Shown: in pieces, positions 35,413 to 53,148 of the stretch
Position numbering within the stretch: position 1 is the stretch's first letter
Layout of the letters: every line of letters starts with the position of its first letter
Assembly: GCF_949628265.1 (NCBI RefSeq)
Contig: NC_088788.1
Location: 7,564,001-7,628,000 of the forward strand
DNA from: Cloeon dipterum
Taxonomy: Eukaryota; Arthropoda; Insecta; Ephemeroptera; Baetidae
Length of the DNA: 64,000 nucleotides
Direction of reading: 5' to 3'
The notes under the pieces: generated by a model
Told to the model about the DNA's origin: nothing
What the model saw: only the letters and a program-made list of their open reading frames with translations
Databases searched by the model: none
Position numbers and translations under genes: made by a program

Positions 35413-36713
35413 TTTATTTGGAGTTGATTAATTCTTTGTAAACTAAAGAGCGAATGATATTTAAGGCGTGAATGCGAGCATGTTTTTAAATAAATCATAT
35501 CCAGGTTTAAAAATAAATAAATTATTTTATTTCTAATGAACTTTTTGCATGACATTCCTCTCTTCTGACGCTTCTACAATAGAGTGGAAATATTGAAACG
35601 GACAATGCGTCAAGTGAGTCTGGGAAGAATGATAGGAATCGCGCGCGGTGATGCAACTGGAGGAAAATTCCGTTAAAACAAGGCAGGTGCTGCACTCAGC
35701 GTGTCCGTGAACTTGGCCGTGATTCGTTTTTTATTGGCAAGTTCCGCGAGTGTGATGCTAATTGACCTCAAGCGTCGCCAGCCAAGAGATCATAACTTTG
35801 TCTCTTCGCGCGCGCATAATGAAGATCAATAATAAAAAATGTTTCCTCCTTTGATTCTCTGAAGCAGTGACGCCTCTGTGTTAATGTTAGCACTCATCCG
35901 ACTGTAAATAATGGTGCTCAAGGTGCATTAAGATGAAAATGAAAAGCAAATAATTGTATCTTTTATATCTGAACAATTTTACACATAATGATCCCCTCTT
36001 TGACAGTTAGTTTAATTAACTATTTATATTTCACATGAGCTAAACGACTATAAATATATATACAAAATCTTTCAATGCAATCTGTTTAATTATTAAATAT
36101 TTATATAGAGATAAATTGAAAATTGAAAATTTTCAAATAATTTTAAATTGAAATAATATAAAAAATATTAAAACTAAAAAAGTTTAAATATTTAACTATT
36201 AATTAAATAATTTTTATTAATATTAACAAAATTAATTTTATTATACTTAAATCACAATATTGTAGCTAAAAAACTATTTTAATTTAATTTAAAATAAACA
36301 TAAAAGTATTTAATGCAAACCAAAAACCATAATTAAATTTCAGTTAATTTTTACTTTCTAAATACATTAATCTTTAATTTAATTTCCCGCAAAATAAAAT
36401 CAATTTTCGCGTCTCCATCTCTAGGAACACCCTTCGGCATGCCTCTTTCGCTGATTGAGAGGTCTCCTCTCTTGCTCAGGTGGCGTCAGGTCGCGGCGAG
36501 AGGCACCGGAGGAGAGGGAGGAGGGGAGATCCGACCTCCGACATTCGCGCGGTGACGTCAGGCGCGCGGTGAGAGCGACCTTGGACGCCGGCCGCCGTCG
36601 CCGCAGTTGTTTTGCTCGACTTGTGCGCGTCGGTCTCCTCGAGTGTGTGCGCGGTGTGTGTCTCTCCTCTCCTGAGTGAGAGAGAGTCGTCCGTGTCTCG
36701 GTCCTCCGTCGAC
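35413..36713. other. Intergenic spacer
   Basis: AT-rich until about 36.42 kb, with no supported gene; a polyadenylation signal for protease 3 is at about 35489-35494. From 36.42 kb the sequence becomes GC-rich and is probably the promoter and leader of clip protease 4; it contains ggtgacgtca with TGACGTCA at 36553-36560, about 155 bases before the ATG, and several CT/GA-rich runs. Confidence 0.5.
36553..36560. promoter_or_regulatory. CRE-like palindrome upstream of clip protease 4
   Basis: Perfect TGACGTCA within the same ggtgacgtca context as in the promoters of clip proteases 2 and 3. The GC-rich surroundings are not otherwise similar to those promoters, so the shared site may be independently kept or gained. 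Confidence 0.4.
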
Positions 36714-41913
<5,200 letters not shown>

Positions 41914-42467
41914 TTTGGAGCGAGAGACGTGCTAAACGAAATTTGATGTGTGACATAATTTTATAACATATATATAAATTAATAAAAATACGAATGCGTT
42001 TATTTTATTTAAAATTGGAGTGTTATTTACATCTGAATGAATAATGAACCCAAATTACAATAAAATTTTAATTTGATAAATACCACGAGTCCAGTTAAGG
42101 TTGATCTGCATACAATTTTTATTTCTTTAAATTTCAGGAATTGTACAAATTTAAAAAATGTGAGATAAAAATAAAAACTTCTCTGCGTTTTTATGCTAGA
42201 TAAATTTAAAAAAATATTTCCTGAATGTCAACATTATTTGGTTTGTGTTTGTTTAACCAACAAAAATGTTCCTAAAAATTCCTAAGCATTGGTTGGTATC
42301 AACAGTTTGTGATTTTTATCGTTTGTTCTTCGTGCCTGGGAGCAATTAACAAAGCGTTTTGTTTGAAGAAAAGCTGAGTGGAGCGTTTGTCACGTTCGGC
42401 GTGGGGCCAGGGGGGTATAAGAGCGGCGCAGGAGCGGGGCTCGGCTCCAGTCCGGTCGCTAGCAGCC
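41914..42467. other. Spacer and promoter of annexin A
   Basis: No gene. A polyadenylation signal for protease 4 (AATAAA) is near 41982. The last 80 bases hold the annexin A promoter with TATAAGAG at 42416-42423, followed by cggcgc as in the other annexin promoters. Confidence 0.55.
42390..42467 (+). promoter_or_regulatory. Core promoter of annexin A
   Basis: TATAAGAGCGGCG at 42416-42428 matches the core seen upstream of annexins B, C and E, although the surrounding sequence is diverged. TATA to ATG is 52 bases, leaving an mRNA leader of only about 20 bases. Confidence 0.65.
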
Positions 42468-45279
42468 ATGGCTCGAGTCGCGCTCCTGGTCGTGGGCCTC
42501 GCCCTCTCCGTCTCGGCCCAATACGGGGTCCCCAAGCCCCTCAACCAGCCCGGAGGCACCTTGCCCCCCGCACAGGCTGGATCAGAGCAGTGGCTGGTAA
42601 AATACTCCTATTTTATTTATTTTCTGGACACATTTTGTTTAAAAAAATTACGATAAATTTTTAAATGATTTAAACACTACTTATTTTTTAATAGACCGAT
42701 TTTTTCTATTTTAAAAAAATTATTTTAGGTTTCTTTATTATAATTGAAAATTTTCTAGATAAATCTTCTTCCCTATTAGCGATCTTACATTTTAATTTAC
42801 GCTTGAAATCGTTGGTTTTAAGCTGTATACTTAACAACGCAGAAGATTGTGGGTTAAAAGGCACATTATCTAATTTATTTTTTGTCGACATGATCTGAGC
42901 TTGCAATTAAGTCGCTGACGCAGATCACGCGGCAATTTAACACTTTGATTCTCAGATTTCACGCACGCGACAGTTTAGCCGGGCAAAAAAAACTGGTTGT
43001 GCCGCATCCGACTTATACATTTGAGTCTCGATAACCTGCGGGGCAAGGTCTTTCGTACGATCAATTTTCCTTTTACTGTGTCAACCGCACTCTCTCTAAC
43101 AATCTCGAAACCAACAGATTCTTCTCTTCAATTACAAAACATTTTTTTTAATTGACATAGGAATTTCGTTGTGGATTTTATTTACAAATTTTTACGATTG
43201 TTTTCTTAGCAATTGCGTTCAAGGTTTGGGAAGCGACCGATTTGGCTAATTTGAAATGCGCAATTGCGTAGCAATTGTTGGTGCCCTCGGTGATGCCTCG
43301 CCGCTTGGCAACCGCACCAACTTTTGGGCACGCTTCTTCATTATTTGTCTATGCAAACGACCAGCAAGGCCGGCCGCCGATCTGCGTCTTCGTCTTCTCT
43401 CCCCGCGGGCTCTGTTGCTACGCGGAAAGGTCGAATCGCTTTCGTCTCGGCTCCCAGCGCGGCTCCGTTTGACCCGAGTGACCTTTGCTCAATTATTTCT
43501 ATGCCGAGATGGGCCAACACTTTTACTCTTCTCGCCCGCAGACCGGCTCGACGCAGTAAAAAAACACGTTAAAAAACACTAAGACCTCCGCCCTTGGTCG
43601 AAATTGCCGCAATTGAAGCGTCAATTATCCAATAAGGAACTTTTGTTGCAAAATGAACGAATTTAATGCGTTTTTACTTGCAAAAATAAAATTTTGCCAA
43701 AAGCCTTGAAATGTAAATTGCCCTGCTAATAGAGCGAATTAAAAATTCCAGGAAAAGGAATTAAAAGTATTGTGTAATTTGTGTAGTTGCATACATCTTT
43801 GTTTATGATATTCTTATGACCAGGCATCACGCTCTTCCTATCTTTTTAGGAAAAAAATAAATAAATAAACAGGCGCCTATCTTGCTCTCTGTTTATGCAA
43901 TTTTCGAAAGTTGGTCATTGGTTGTTTAACAATTTCACAAGAATTGCGTGAGCAGTGATTCAAAGCGGCCCTGACTTAAATTGATTTATTTTTTGTTTGT
44001 ACATAGTTGAAGCCGACCGTGTTCCCGGCTTCGCGGTTCGACGCCCGCGCCGACGCCGACCTTCTGCACGAGGCCTTCAAGGGGCCGCTGGCCAATGAGT
44101 CAGTCATCGTGTCCATCCTGCCGCACCGCAGCCTCGCCCAGAGGCTCGTCATCGCCGACAAGTACAAGAAGTACCACGGAAAGGTGATTATAAAATAATA
44201 ATTTTTGAAATAATTTTAACATTCTTGATAGGACCTGAGGGAAGAACTTAAGGAAGAGCTGAGCGGCCACATGGAGGACATCAGCAAGGGCATGGTGACC
44301 CCTCTGCCCATCCAGTACAGCAAGTTCCTCAAGGACGCCATGGAGGGCCCAGGAACGACCGAGGCTGAGCTCACCGAGATCCTCTGCGGCAACGACAACG
44401 CTATGATCAGAGACATCGTCCAGTCCTACACCGAGAGTAAGCATAAACTCCATGCAGCTTTAAAGGAAAACTACAATTTTGACGCTTGTTTACTCATTGG
44501 AAGCCTTTAAAGCCTAATGAAAAATAAAATTCAAATTTCCCGCCTTAGAGAGCTTAAATTTTAGCTTTAAAGGAGCTCATCTAATCCGCCATCTTGAAAA
44601 GTGGAGTATGCACTTATCATCCACCATTTTGATCTCAGGGTACGGAAAGCGTCTTCAGGCTGACCTGGAAAGTGAGACGTCCGGCGCCCTGGAGCGTCTG
44701 CTGGTTCTGTTGGTGCAGGCCAACCGCGACGAGTCCTACCTGGTGAACAACCAGAAGGTAAGCGACGACGTGGTGGCGCTGTACAACGGCGGCAAGGTCA
44801 ACTGGCACGACGACCCGGCAAGGCTGAACCAGGTGCTGGCGCTTCGCAGCTTCCCGCACATCCGCAGGGTCTTCCTCGAGCTGTCCCGCAAGACCGGAAA
44901 GGACATTAAGGACCTGGTCGAGGAGCAGTTCTCCAGCGGCACTGAAGACGGATACGTTGCCTGCGGTGAGTCAACCACCCTGAGAATACTAATGGCTGCC
45001 CAGTTTAACTAAAGCATCAAATATTAATAAATCCATTTAATTTCAGTGCGAGTGATCCAGGACCCTCAGAAGTACTTCGCCAAGGTGCTGAACAAGGCGA
45101 TGGAAGGTCTGGGCACCAACGACAAGACCCTGATCCGCGTCGCCCTGACCAGGTCTGAGATCGACCTTGGAAACATCAAGGAGGCCTACCAGCAGAAGTA
45201 CCAGCGCTCCGTCATCAAGGACATCCAGGAGGAGACCTCTGGCAGCTACAGAAACATGCTGACCGCCATTTTCGAATAA
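42468..45279 (+). CDS. Annexin A with signal peptide
   Basis: A four-repeat annexin, a family that binds acidic phospholipid membranes through Ca2+. Exons: 42468-42596, 44007-44183, 44232-44436, 44639-44965, 45047-45279; 356 codons in frame. Exon 1 encodes a classic signal peptide (MARVALLVVGLALSVSAQ) plus a 25-residue Gly/Pro-rich N-terminus, which is atypical because annexins normally lack signal peptides. Repeats start near residues 50, 120, 195 and 280. Type-2 Ca2+ sites of the form GxGT-38-D/E are intact in repeats 2 (GPGT...E) and 4 (GLGT...E); repeats 1 and 3 lack GxGT. It is GC-richer than copies B-E and has one exon where they have two at the 3' end. Polyadenylation signals lie near 45320 and 45345. 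Confidence 0.92.
43414..43428. promoter_or_regulatory. Conserved intron-1 element, annexin A
   Basis: GTTGCTACGCGGAAA, exactly as in intron 1 of annexins B, C and E, inside an intron that otherwise does not align. Candidate enhancer site. The left half resembles an RFX X-box half-site (GTTGCTA); this is only a resemblance. Confidence 0.5.
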
Positions 45280-45604
45280 AAAAAGCAAGGAACACGACCT
45301 CAGATGAGCAGGAGATACAAATAAAACTCCAACTTTTGTGACCAAATAAACATACAGAGTATTTTCCGTATTTTCATCAATGAATGATGTAATTTTTTCA
45401 ACTGTAACCCATTAATATTTCAATTTTGACTGTATTCGTGATTGTAAAACATACAAAATCCAGTTTAGAAAAAATTGAAACTGCGTATGGGACATTTTTC
45501 CCATCAAACAGTGCGCACAGGAAGCGTGACGTACAAGTTGATTTGTCAAAATAAGGTTGTCAGCGGTTGAAAGCGAGTATGAAATCGGCGCTCGGACCGA
45601 GAGG

Positions 45605-45918
45605 ATGCAACTCGCCATCGCCCTCAGCTGCCTGGTCGGTCTAATTGAATTGTTTATATGAAAATCTAGGGCGTTGCAAAATTCATCATTATCAATTGCT
45701 CAAAATTTAATTAAAATTTGAAGCTCTTTTGCTACGTGGTGGTGTTGCCGACGTTGATCGACGTGGAGGAACTGCACCCCCTCGTTGACATCTACTTCCT
45801 GGGGTTGTGCGCCTCACTTTTATACACCCTCCTGTGCTGCCACATCGCAGAGTTCGGCACCGAGCACTTCGACAAAATCAGCGGCACCAAACCCTGCAAA
45901 CTAATGCCCACGAGTTAA
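45605..45918 (+). CDS. Candidate small membrane protein, unrecognised
   Basis: Two exons, 45605-45634 (MQLAIALSCL) and 45724-45918, join in frame to 74 codons. The product has two hydrophobic segments (about residues 3-20 and 31-49, the second rich in Cys and Leu) and a soluble C-terminus with further Cys. GC-rich third positions in exon 2 support coding, but the donor (gtcggt) and the acceptor (ttgaag with little pyrimidine) are weak. It lies between annexin A and PITRM1. I do not recognise a family. Confidence 0.4.
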
Positions 45919-46496
45919 AATTGTCCTCGCTGTGTATTTCAAATTGGTGACTTTCTTACTATAAAAATCATAAAAATCGCATTATGGGATCAAGAACTGA
46001 CTTATTTCTCTTCTTGCATTTCCTTGGTACCTTTTTAAACAGCTGAAAATTGATCCAAATATTTTAAAATAATGATTTTCAAAATCTCCAAGGCTCAGTT
46101 TCAGTCATCTCACGAGTATAATAATAATTCTTTCAGAAGAATTCCCGCCGATTTGCATTGCACAACGTTGAGTTATAAGACTTCCCCCCTCCTGGTTCTT
46201 GCAAGAGAGTTGTTTTCAAGCATAGTGTAAAAGAGAGTAAACCTTTATATCAAGAACCTTAAATAAATTCTTTAAAATACAAATATTTTTCACTTAAAAT
46301 CTATAAAAAAAACTCGAATAATTATTTCATCTCGATATTTATCTATACAAAATACTTAAAAATCGCTATATAAACAAAAACCTCTCCCCTCCTTTCCGCA
46401 CACCAGTCTCATCAGCTGACCCGAGTTAAAAACATGCGTCCGTCCGCTCAACACTAACCTTGTCCACTGTCCCTTTATTCGGCCCTTTCTTACAAA
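45919..46496. other. AT-rich spacer before PITRM1
   Basis: No supported gene. The last 100 bases contain a short pyrimidine-rich region and the presumed leader of PITRM1. Confidence 0.45.
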
Positions 46497-49400
46497 ATGT
46501 GGCGGCTAGCGGTAGGTCGTCTGGGCCGTCAGGTAGGACTGCGGCGGCACAGCGCCCTGGCAGGACTGAAGGGTCTCCGAGAGGGCGCCGAAGTGGAAGG
46601 ATTCGAGGTGCTGCAAGTGACACGGGTGCCGGAGCTCTTTCTCGAGCCGGTGGTGCGGCTGGAGCATGCGGCCACTGGTGCCCAGTACCTGCACCTCGCC
46701 AGGGCCGATGACCGTAACAATGCATTCGCCGCCGCCTTCCGCACGTCGCCCAGGGACTCGACCGGACTGCCGCACATCCTCGAGCACGTCACCCTCTGCG
46801 GCAGCCAAAAGTAATAATAGATAAAAGGCAGAGAATTGCTTTAAATCATTGATTTTTTGAAGTTTTCTGCAAAATTAACATTGGTAATTTTATCAAAATT
46901 GGTGGGCACAATCTGTAATATTACCAAAATCTCGCATTCATAAATAAAACTGCACTGAAAAGTGTGACGTAATCAGTAGTCAAGATCTGTAATATGACCT
47001 TTCTCTTGTTTAATTTTCGGGAAAACGCTACCAATTGCCAGGATCTGTAATTTTACCAATTATTTATCAAATTTCAGGTATCCAGTGCGTGACCCGTTTT
47101 TCAAGATGTTAAACCGGTCGCTGGCGAGCTTCATGAACGCGATGACAGGCCCTGATTACACGGTTTACCCGTTCAGCACGCCTAACCAAAAGGACTACGA
47201 GCAGCTGTTGTCCGTGTACGCAGACGCCGTCTTCAGGCCACTGCTCAGAGACCTCGATTTTTGCCAAGAGGGCTGGCGGCTTGAGCATGAGGTAAAGAAA
47301 CTTGGCAAGAGCTCTTTTTTGGCATGCCGTGAGACAAAATCAGTCGAGCCAAAGAGAAAATAATAATTGGTTGTTCTGGAAACTTAGATGAACCCCTTTA
47401 AACAACGAATTATGTCTCTTCACATAGTCTGTTAATTTAAATGGACTACATAAATTTTAAAATAACAAAAATTCTGACCCTGATGATGTCCTCAGGTCGT
47501 GGGTGACCCTTCAAGCCCTCTGGTGCTGCGCGGCGTGGTCTTCAACGAGATGAAAGGTGTGTTTGCCGACCCGCAGTCGCGACTGCACCAGCACCTCCTC
47601 TCGTACCTGCTGCCTGGCGACACGTACGCCCACTCTTACGGTGGAGAGCCGCTCTGCATTCCTGCCCTGACGGCTGATGACCTGCGGCGCTTCCACGCCC
47701 GCTGCTACCACCCTAGCAACGCGCGGTTCGTCTCCTACGGCAGCCTGCCCCTGGCGGACACTCTGGGGCGCCTGCAGCGCGAGCAGCTGGCCGCCTTCGA
47801 CCGTCAGGAGCCCGTAGCAGCTGTTTCCAGGGAGTCCAGGTGGAGCCAGCCACGCAGGGTGCACCTGGCGTGCGCCCCTGACCCACTTGGGGCCGCCACC
47901 AACCCTGAGAAACGCTCCACCATCGCCGTGGCCTACGCCTGTGGTGACGCTGCGGACGTCTACCAGACATTTTCACTTCAGGTGAGGGGAAATTTAGCGG
48001 GGTCACCAGTAAAAGGCCCAGTAAGGGAGAATTCCTTTAAAAGGGCGTGGTCAGGAGGTTCAACTGTACATCTCTGTGGCTTGTTGTATCTTTGGCAATT
48101 TCAAAAAGGGGGCGTGGGCTCTACAATTACATTTAAAACCAATTATATATCAGATTAAATATTTAAATTGGTTTATAGACTCCAAATTTAGCTTATGGCT
48201 ATCCTTTAAAATTTTTCAAAACCAGAACCAACCTTTTTCAGGTGCTGTCAGAGCTGTTGCTTGGTGGACCGACCTCTGTTCTGCACAGGGCTCTTATCGA
48301 ACCGGGCATTGGCGATGGATTCGCGCCATGCACCTACTTTGAGGCACAGACGCGCGACACATTCTTCTCAGTTGGCCTTCAGGGCGTGTCTGAGAAGCAG
48401 TTCGACGAGGTCCAGGCCGCGATTGACGGCGCCCTGCTCAGGGCCCGCGACCAGGGCTTTGAACAGGAGCACGTGGAGGCCGTGCTGCACTCATTGGAGC
48501 TGGGCGCCAAGACGCAGTCGGCCAGCTTCGGCCTCAACCTGGCGCTTGGCATCCTGCCCTCGTGGAACCACGGTGCCGACCCTGTGGACTGTCTCAACCT
48601 GGCGGCCCACGTTTCACGGTTGCGCAAACAGCTGGCCGCGGAACCCGCCTTCCTGCAGACGCTGCTTGACCAGTATTTGTGCTCTAATACTCACAAGTTG
48701 ACCATTTCTGTGTCACCTGATGAGGCGTATGACGAGAAACTGGCCCAAGAGGAGGAGCAAGTCCTGGCTGAAAAGGTCGCCCAGCTGGACGAGGAGACCA
48801 CCAGATTGGTGCTGGAGCGGGAAACACAATTGCAGGTTTGTTAATTGAATTTTACTCACAGGTTATGATTTTTAAATAGCAATTTCGTAGAATTTTTTGA
48901 ATTAGCTGTTTGGTTGACGATTTTTACTAAAATGACCTTTCCTTTACCCTGTGACAGGCGGAGCAGATGCAGGAGGTGGACGCATCCTGTCTTCCCACCC
49001 TCTCTGTGGCCGACCTGAGCGCTGAGCCACAGGCATACGCCCTGAAGGGATGTCGTTTGGCCGATAAGCTGCCGTTGTTTATCTTTCCCCAACCGACGAA
49101 CGGCGTGACGCACTTCCGAGCCCTGCTGGACGCTTCAGGGCTGGATCCTGAGCTCAGGGAGGGCTACCTCCCGCTTTTGCTGGCAGTTGCCACCCAAATG
49201 GGCACCGCCAGCAGCGACTACCGCCGCTTCGACCGCAGGGTGCAGCTTTGCACCTCAGGTCTCGCCGTCACAGGACACATTGTGGAGCACCCTGTCGAGG
49301 CTGGACAGTACCTTGATGCAGTCTTGCTGTCCTCTGTGTGTCTGGACAGGAATGTTGGACGCATGATGGACCTGTGGAGAGAATTGCTGATTGAGCCGAG

Positions 49401-50920
49401 TTTCTCAGACGCTGAGCGGCTGCAGACTTTGATCCGCTCCACCGCAGCTGAACTGGCCAATGGCCTCGCCTACTCAGGACACAGGTATGGACAGGAAGGC
49501 CCTTTTAATTATGAATTTTAATTTTTGTTTGTTAGGTATGCCATGTTAAATGCTAGTAGCAGACTGTCTGCGGCTGGACTCCGCAGGGAAAAAGACTCAG
49601 GACTGGCTTTTGTCGCACAGATGAAGAAGTTTGCTTCCTTGGATGATCAGGGTGTGGCCCAAACTCTTCAGAAGCTGCAGGTGCCCATTAAGATTGATAA
49701 AAATAACCGTGAATTAAATAGTTTGGTTTTTGTTTCATTATTTTAAATATTTTCGTTTTATTTTAAATATTAATTTATTTTTTTATCTAACAAACGATAT
49801 TTCTCTTTGAACAGGAGCTGGCTGCAAGTCTTTACCGTAGCAACCTTCGCTTCTCCCTGAACGTAAGTCCTGGGGAGGGTGAAGCGGCCGCCCTGAAGCA
49901 CCTGGAGGCCGATTTGGCTTCCAGCCTGAAAAACGCACCCTTTGAGCGGCTCTTTGTGCCAAATGAAGCAATTCAGTCGGCTGGAACTTCAAGCTCGGAG
50001 CACCACGTGCGACCACTGCCCGTGGGCTACCTTGGAAGGAGCATTGCCACCGGCGTGCCCCTCCTACACCCTGACTACGCGGCCCTCAGGATCACAGCCC
50101 AGCTGCTGTCGGCCAGGTTCCTCCATCCTGAGGTCAGAGAACGCGGTGGAGCCTACGGTGGAGGCGCTACTATCAGTACCTCTGGTAAGCAAAAAAATAG
50201 TCGTTAAAATGAAAAATTAAAATAAATTTAAATTAAATTTGATGCTGAAGACAAAAGTCAATAAAACAATTGTGCGATTTTTTAAAGTTAAAATTTACGC
50301 TTATAGTTTTTTGTAAAAGGATAATTTTAAAAATAACAAAATAATCTGCTTCAAAATTTTTTACTAGAATTCCAAATTTTGTCACTTTTTTATTAATTTC
50401 TTTGGCTTGATAGTATTTTGGTGTTTGCCATTTTTTTCTTTTTAGAAAAAGACCTGAAATGTATAATCCTTAAAACTGTTATTATATGCTCCAAAACACG
50501 ATTAAAATACCCCATTTTTGGCAAATCTTTCCAGGTAACTTCACTTTTTACTCATATCGAGACCCCGAAGCGAGCCAAAAGACGCCCGAGGTGTTCAGCC
50601 GGGCTGCTTCCTGGCTTTTAGACAGTGAAAACATCCGCCAGGAACACGTAGACGAGGCCAAGTTAAATGTATTCCAAAAGGTGGATGCGCCGACGGCCCC
50701 TGGCGACCGCGGCGCCGCCAACTTCCTCACCGGACTCGACCTGGAGATGCTGCAGAGGCACCGGCTGGCGCTCAAAGCCGTCAGCGTGGAGGACGTGCGC
50801 CGTGTGGCCGCCCAGCACCTGCACCAGCGGCCTGACAGGCCCCTCACGGTAGCTACCACGCTCATCGGGCCGCCGGCGCCGCATTTGGACCAATCGTGGC
50901 GAGTGATCAGTGCCCCGTAG
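46497..50920 (+). CDS. PITRM1: Presequence protease, mitochondrial (PITRM1/PreP)
   Basis: An M16C zinc metalloprotease of the mitochondrial matrix that degrades cleaved targeting presequences and other unfolded peptides. Exons: 46497-46810, 47078-47291, 47496-47981, 48242-48835, 48958-49484, 49536-49680, 49815-50184, 50535-50920; 1011 codons in frame, close to the ~1037 of human PITRM1. The N-terminus (MWRLAVGRLGRQVGLRRH) is Arg-rich and lacks acidic residues, as in a mitochondrial presequence. The inverted zinc site HILEH is in HILEHVTLCGSQK (end of exon 1), and the distal Glu is in the VFNEMKG region of exon 3. RGGAYGGGA and YSYRDP near the C-terminus match the substrate-binding Arg/Tyr region of the family. 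No defects seen. A polyadenylation signal lies near 50969. Confidence 0.96.
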
Positions 50921-51478
50921 TCATTTTTGTTGTGGACTGTACCTGTTAAGACTTAATAATTATGTTTTTAATAAAAATATGGTAGAAATAAATTAGTCAA
51001 AGCTTTCTAATAATTAGTATAATATAAAGTCGTTCACCTTCTATTAGAATTAATATTTTAAATAATATTTTCCCGCATTTAAGAACTTATGCAATCAATC
51101 CTTGATGATTTTTTAAATATTATATAGCATCCAATATCAAATTGATTTTATTAAATATTGATGCGTTCTCTTTTCCTTGGATTATTCATAATTATGAGAA
51201 TTTGCTTGAGGTGTGCAACTGGCCTAGCACGAAAAGGGCACGGGTTGCCTATATTTGCAGCCAGACTGATGACTGGACTGCAGCGCCGTGCTCGGAAATT
51301 CGTCAAATTTCGGCGCCCGGCTCCACTCCTCCACACTGCATGCAAGCAGGCAAAATAATAACAAAGTCAGCTGACACCGGTCGTGGGCCGGGAGTCGTTC
51401 ACCTGATAAAAAAGGAAGGGAATTTGACCAATCGCGTTGTCGCGGAAACCGTCAAGCACAACACCGCTTAAATCCTTC
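50921..51478. other. Spacer between PITRM1 and rhodanese gene
   Basis: No supported gene. The left half is AT-rich and carries the PITRM1 polyadenylation signal; the right half (from 51.2 kb) is more balanced in composition and is presumably the rhodanese promoter and leader. Confidence 0.45.
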
Positions 51479-52637
51479 ATGAGGAGAGTGATATTCGGTT
51501 TGGTCCGCTTTGGCCGGGTTTTTAGTGCCGCGCCACGCACACCGCTGAAGCCACCGAATTTTCTGCTGCAGCCGAGTACCTGCATTTTGCCAGGTAAATT
51601 CCATCTCTGGTCTGGTTTTATTTGTTTTTCTCGGGTAAATAGTGGTTCGTGTTTGCTGGCCCCCTGGTGCGCCAATTAATTACTTTAAATTTTAGACAAA
51701 TAGGGGCCTTTTAACGTCACATAAATTATTCAAGCGGAACTTCAATTCGACCTTTGCAGTTCGAACAATGTCGGGAGACCGGAAAATTGACTTATCTTAC
51801 GAGGACCTGTTGGAGCTGAAGGCACAGGGCGGCATCGTCCTGGTTGACGTAAGGGAGCACAAGGAGATCCAGGAGACTGGGAAGCTGCCTGGCAGCATCC
51901 ATATTCCACGTATGAATTATCTTTTTGTTGCTCTTTTTTGCCGGATTCGTGCGTCACGTCAGCCATGAACCTAATTGTATTCTTACACCGTGTCACCCTA
52001 CAGTTTTTAATACCTTATAATTTTCAAAGTAGATTAATAAAAAAATATTTTAAATAAGTATTTTAAAATGATTTTAAGCATTGATTCATTATATAAGAAT
52101 CGTTAAATTTATTCAATTTAAACGTATGCAGTGCAACAATCGAGATAAAAAAAACTTAAAATTTGATTAATGGGACAAATTTTTTCATTAAATTAATTTT
52201 TTAAATTAAATAACTAAATTTTTGTAATTTTAATTTTATTTAATGTAAGATTTTTACGTAATTTTTGGTCATCCCTGTTTGATTTTTAATCAGTTGGGGA
52301 GCTGCAGCAGGCGTTGAAGAGCTCAGCGGACGAGTTTAAAAAGAAGTACGAAGGCGCCGACCTTCCGACGAAGACCTCCGAGCTGGTCTTCTCGTGCAAA
52401 GGAGGAATGAGGAGCCGCAAAGCCATGGCCGCCGCCCAGGAAGTCGGATTCACCAAGTTCGTTTCCCCTTTTTCTTCAATTATTGTTTGCTCTTTTACGA
52501 CGCAATATAAACAGATTATCAGTACATTTTGGTTTGGATTTTACTAACTAAAATTACATTCATTTTATTTTTTTATTTGCAGTGTTCGCCATTACGCTGG
52601 TGGCTGGTTGGACTGGGAAGCCAAGACTAAGAATTAA
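51479..52637 (+). CDS. Single-domain rhodanese (thiosulfate sulfurtransferase-like)
   Basis: Transfers sulfane sulfur through an active-site Cys persulfide. Exons: 51479-51593, 51760-51909, 52294-52456, 52583-52637; 160 codons in frame. Exon 1 codes for an Arg-rich, acid-free N-terminus (MRRVIFGLVRFGRVFSAAPR) resembling a mitochondrial targeting peptide. A second in-frame ATG at 51768 in exon 2 sits directly before the domain (MSGDRKIDLSYEDLLEL) and would give a cytosolic form of 119 aa. The active-site loop is CKGGMRS (exon 3), with C as the sulfur carrier and R in the last positions as in TSTD1/Hsp67Bb-type proteins. The DVREHKE motif is the conserved CH2A-like start. Gene ends with AATAAA near 52683. 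Confidence 0.9.
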
Positions 52638-53148
52638 ACGAAGAAAACGACTCTATTTTAGTCATCGTGTTATTTGCAAATAATAAATATTTCTTTTATT
52701 TTCAAAAATAGTAATTTCTCGTTTCTTTTATGACCTGTTATTAAAACGTTTGCAGCTGCTTGTCAGTGTGTCACAGTCCTAGACAGGTTATAAAATCATG
52801 ATCATTATGAAAAATATCTTGAAATATCACATGAATTAATAAAAATAACATCTTCTTTACGAATCGCGTTGTGATCCTTTTTTAAGGCCGAAAACACGGT
52901 GGCAATTGAATTATAAAAAATTGAAAATTTTATGTAATAGTCTATATATCCTTTGTGCCTAATAAATAGGCTTTTACTTCACTTAAATATAACAAGGCAA
53001 ACAAAAAATATGCACCAATAAATCAATAATGTTGTGGTTCATCGTGGGGTTAAAGAGGAGCGTAAAAGTTTTGACCCTGTGAGGGGCGCGAGACGTATAT
53101 AAGAGTGGCGTCTCGCGTTGAGGAAATGATAATTTAAATTGTATCAAC
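52638..53148. other. Spacer and promoter of annexin B
   Basis: No gene. AT-rich apart from the last 80 bases, which hold the annexin B core promoter (see separate entry). Confidence 0.5.
53071..53148 (+). promoter_or_regulatory. Core promoter of annexin B
   Basis: gaccctgtgaggggc, then TATATAAG at 53096-53103 followed by agtggcgtctcgcgttgagg. This block is almost unchanged upstream of annexins C and E and slightly diverged at D. TATA to ATG is 53 bases. Confidence 0.75.

Noticed and set aside
46426-46808. Several overlapping minus-strand frames near the PITRM1 start
   Set aside because: GC-rich exon shadows; the plus strand carries the HILEH zinc motif.
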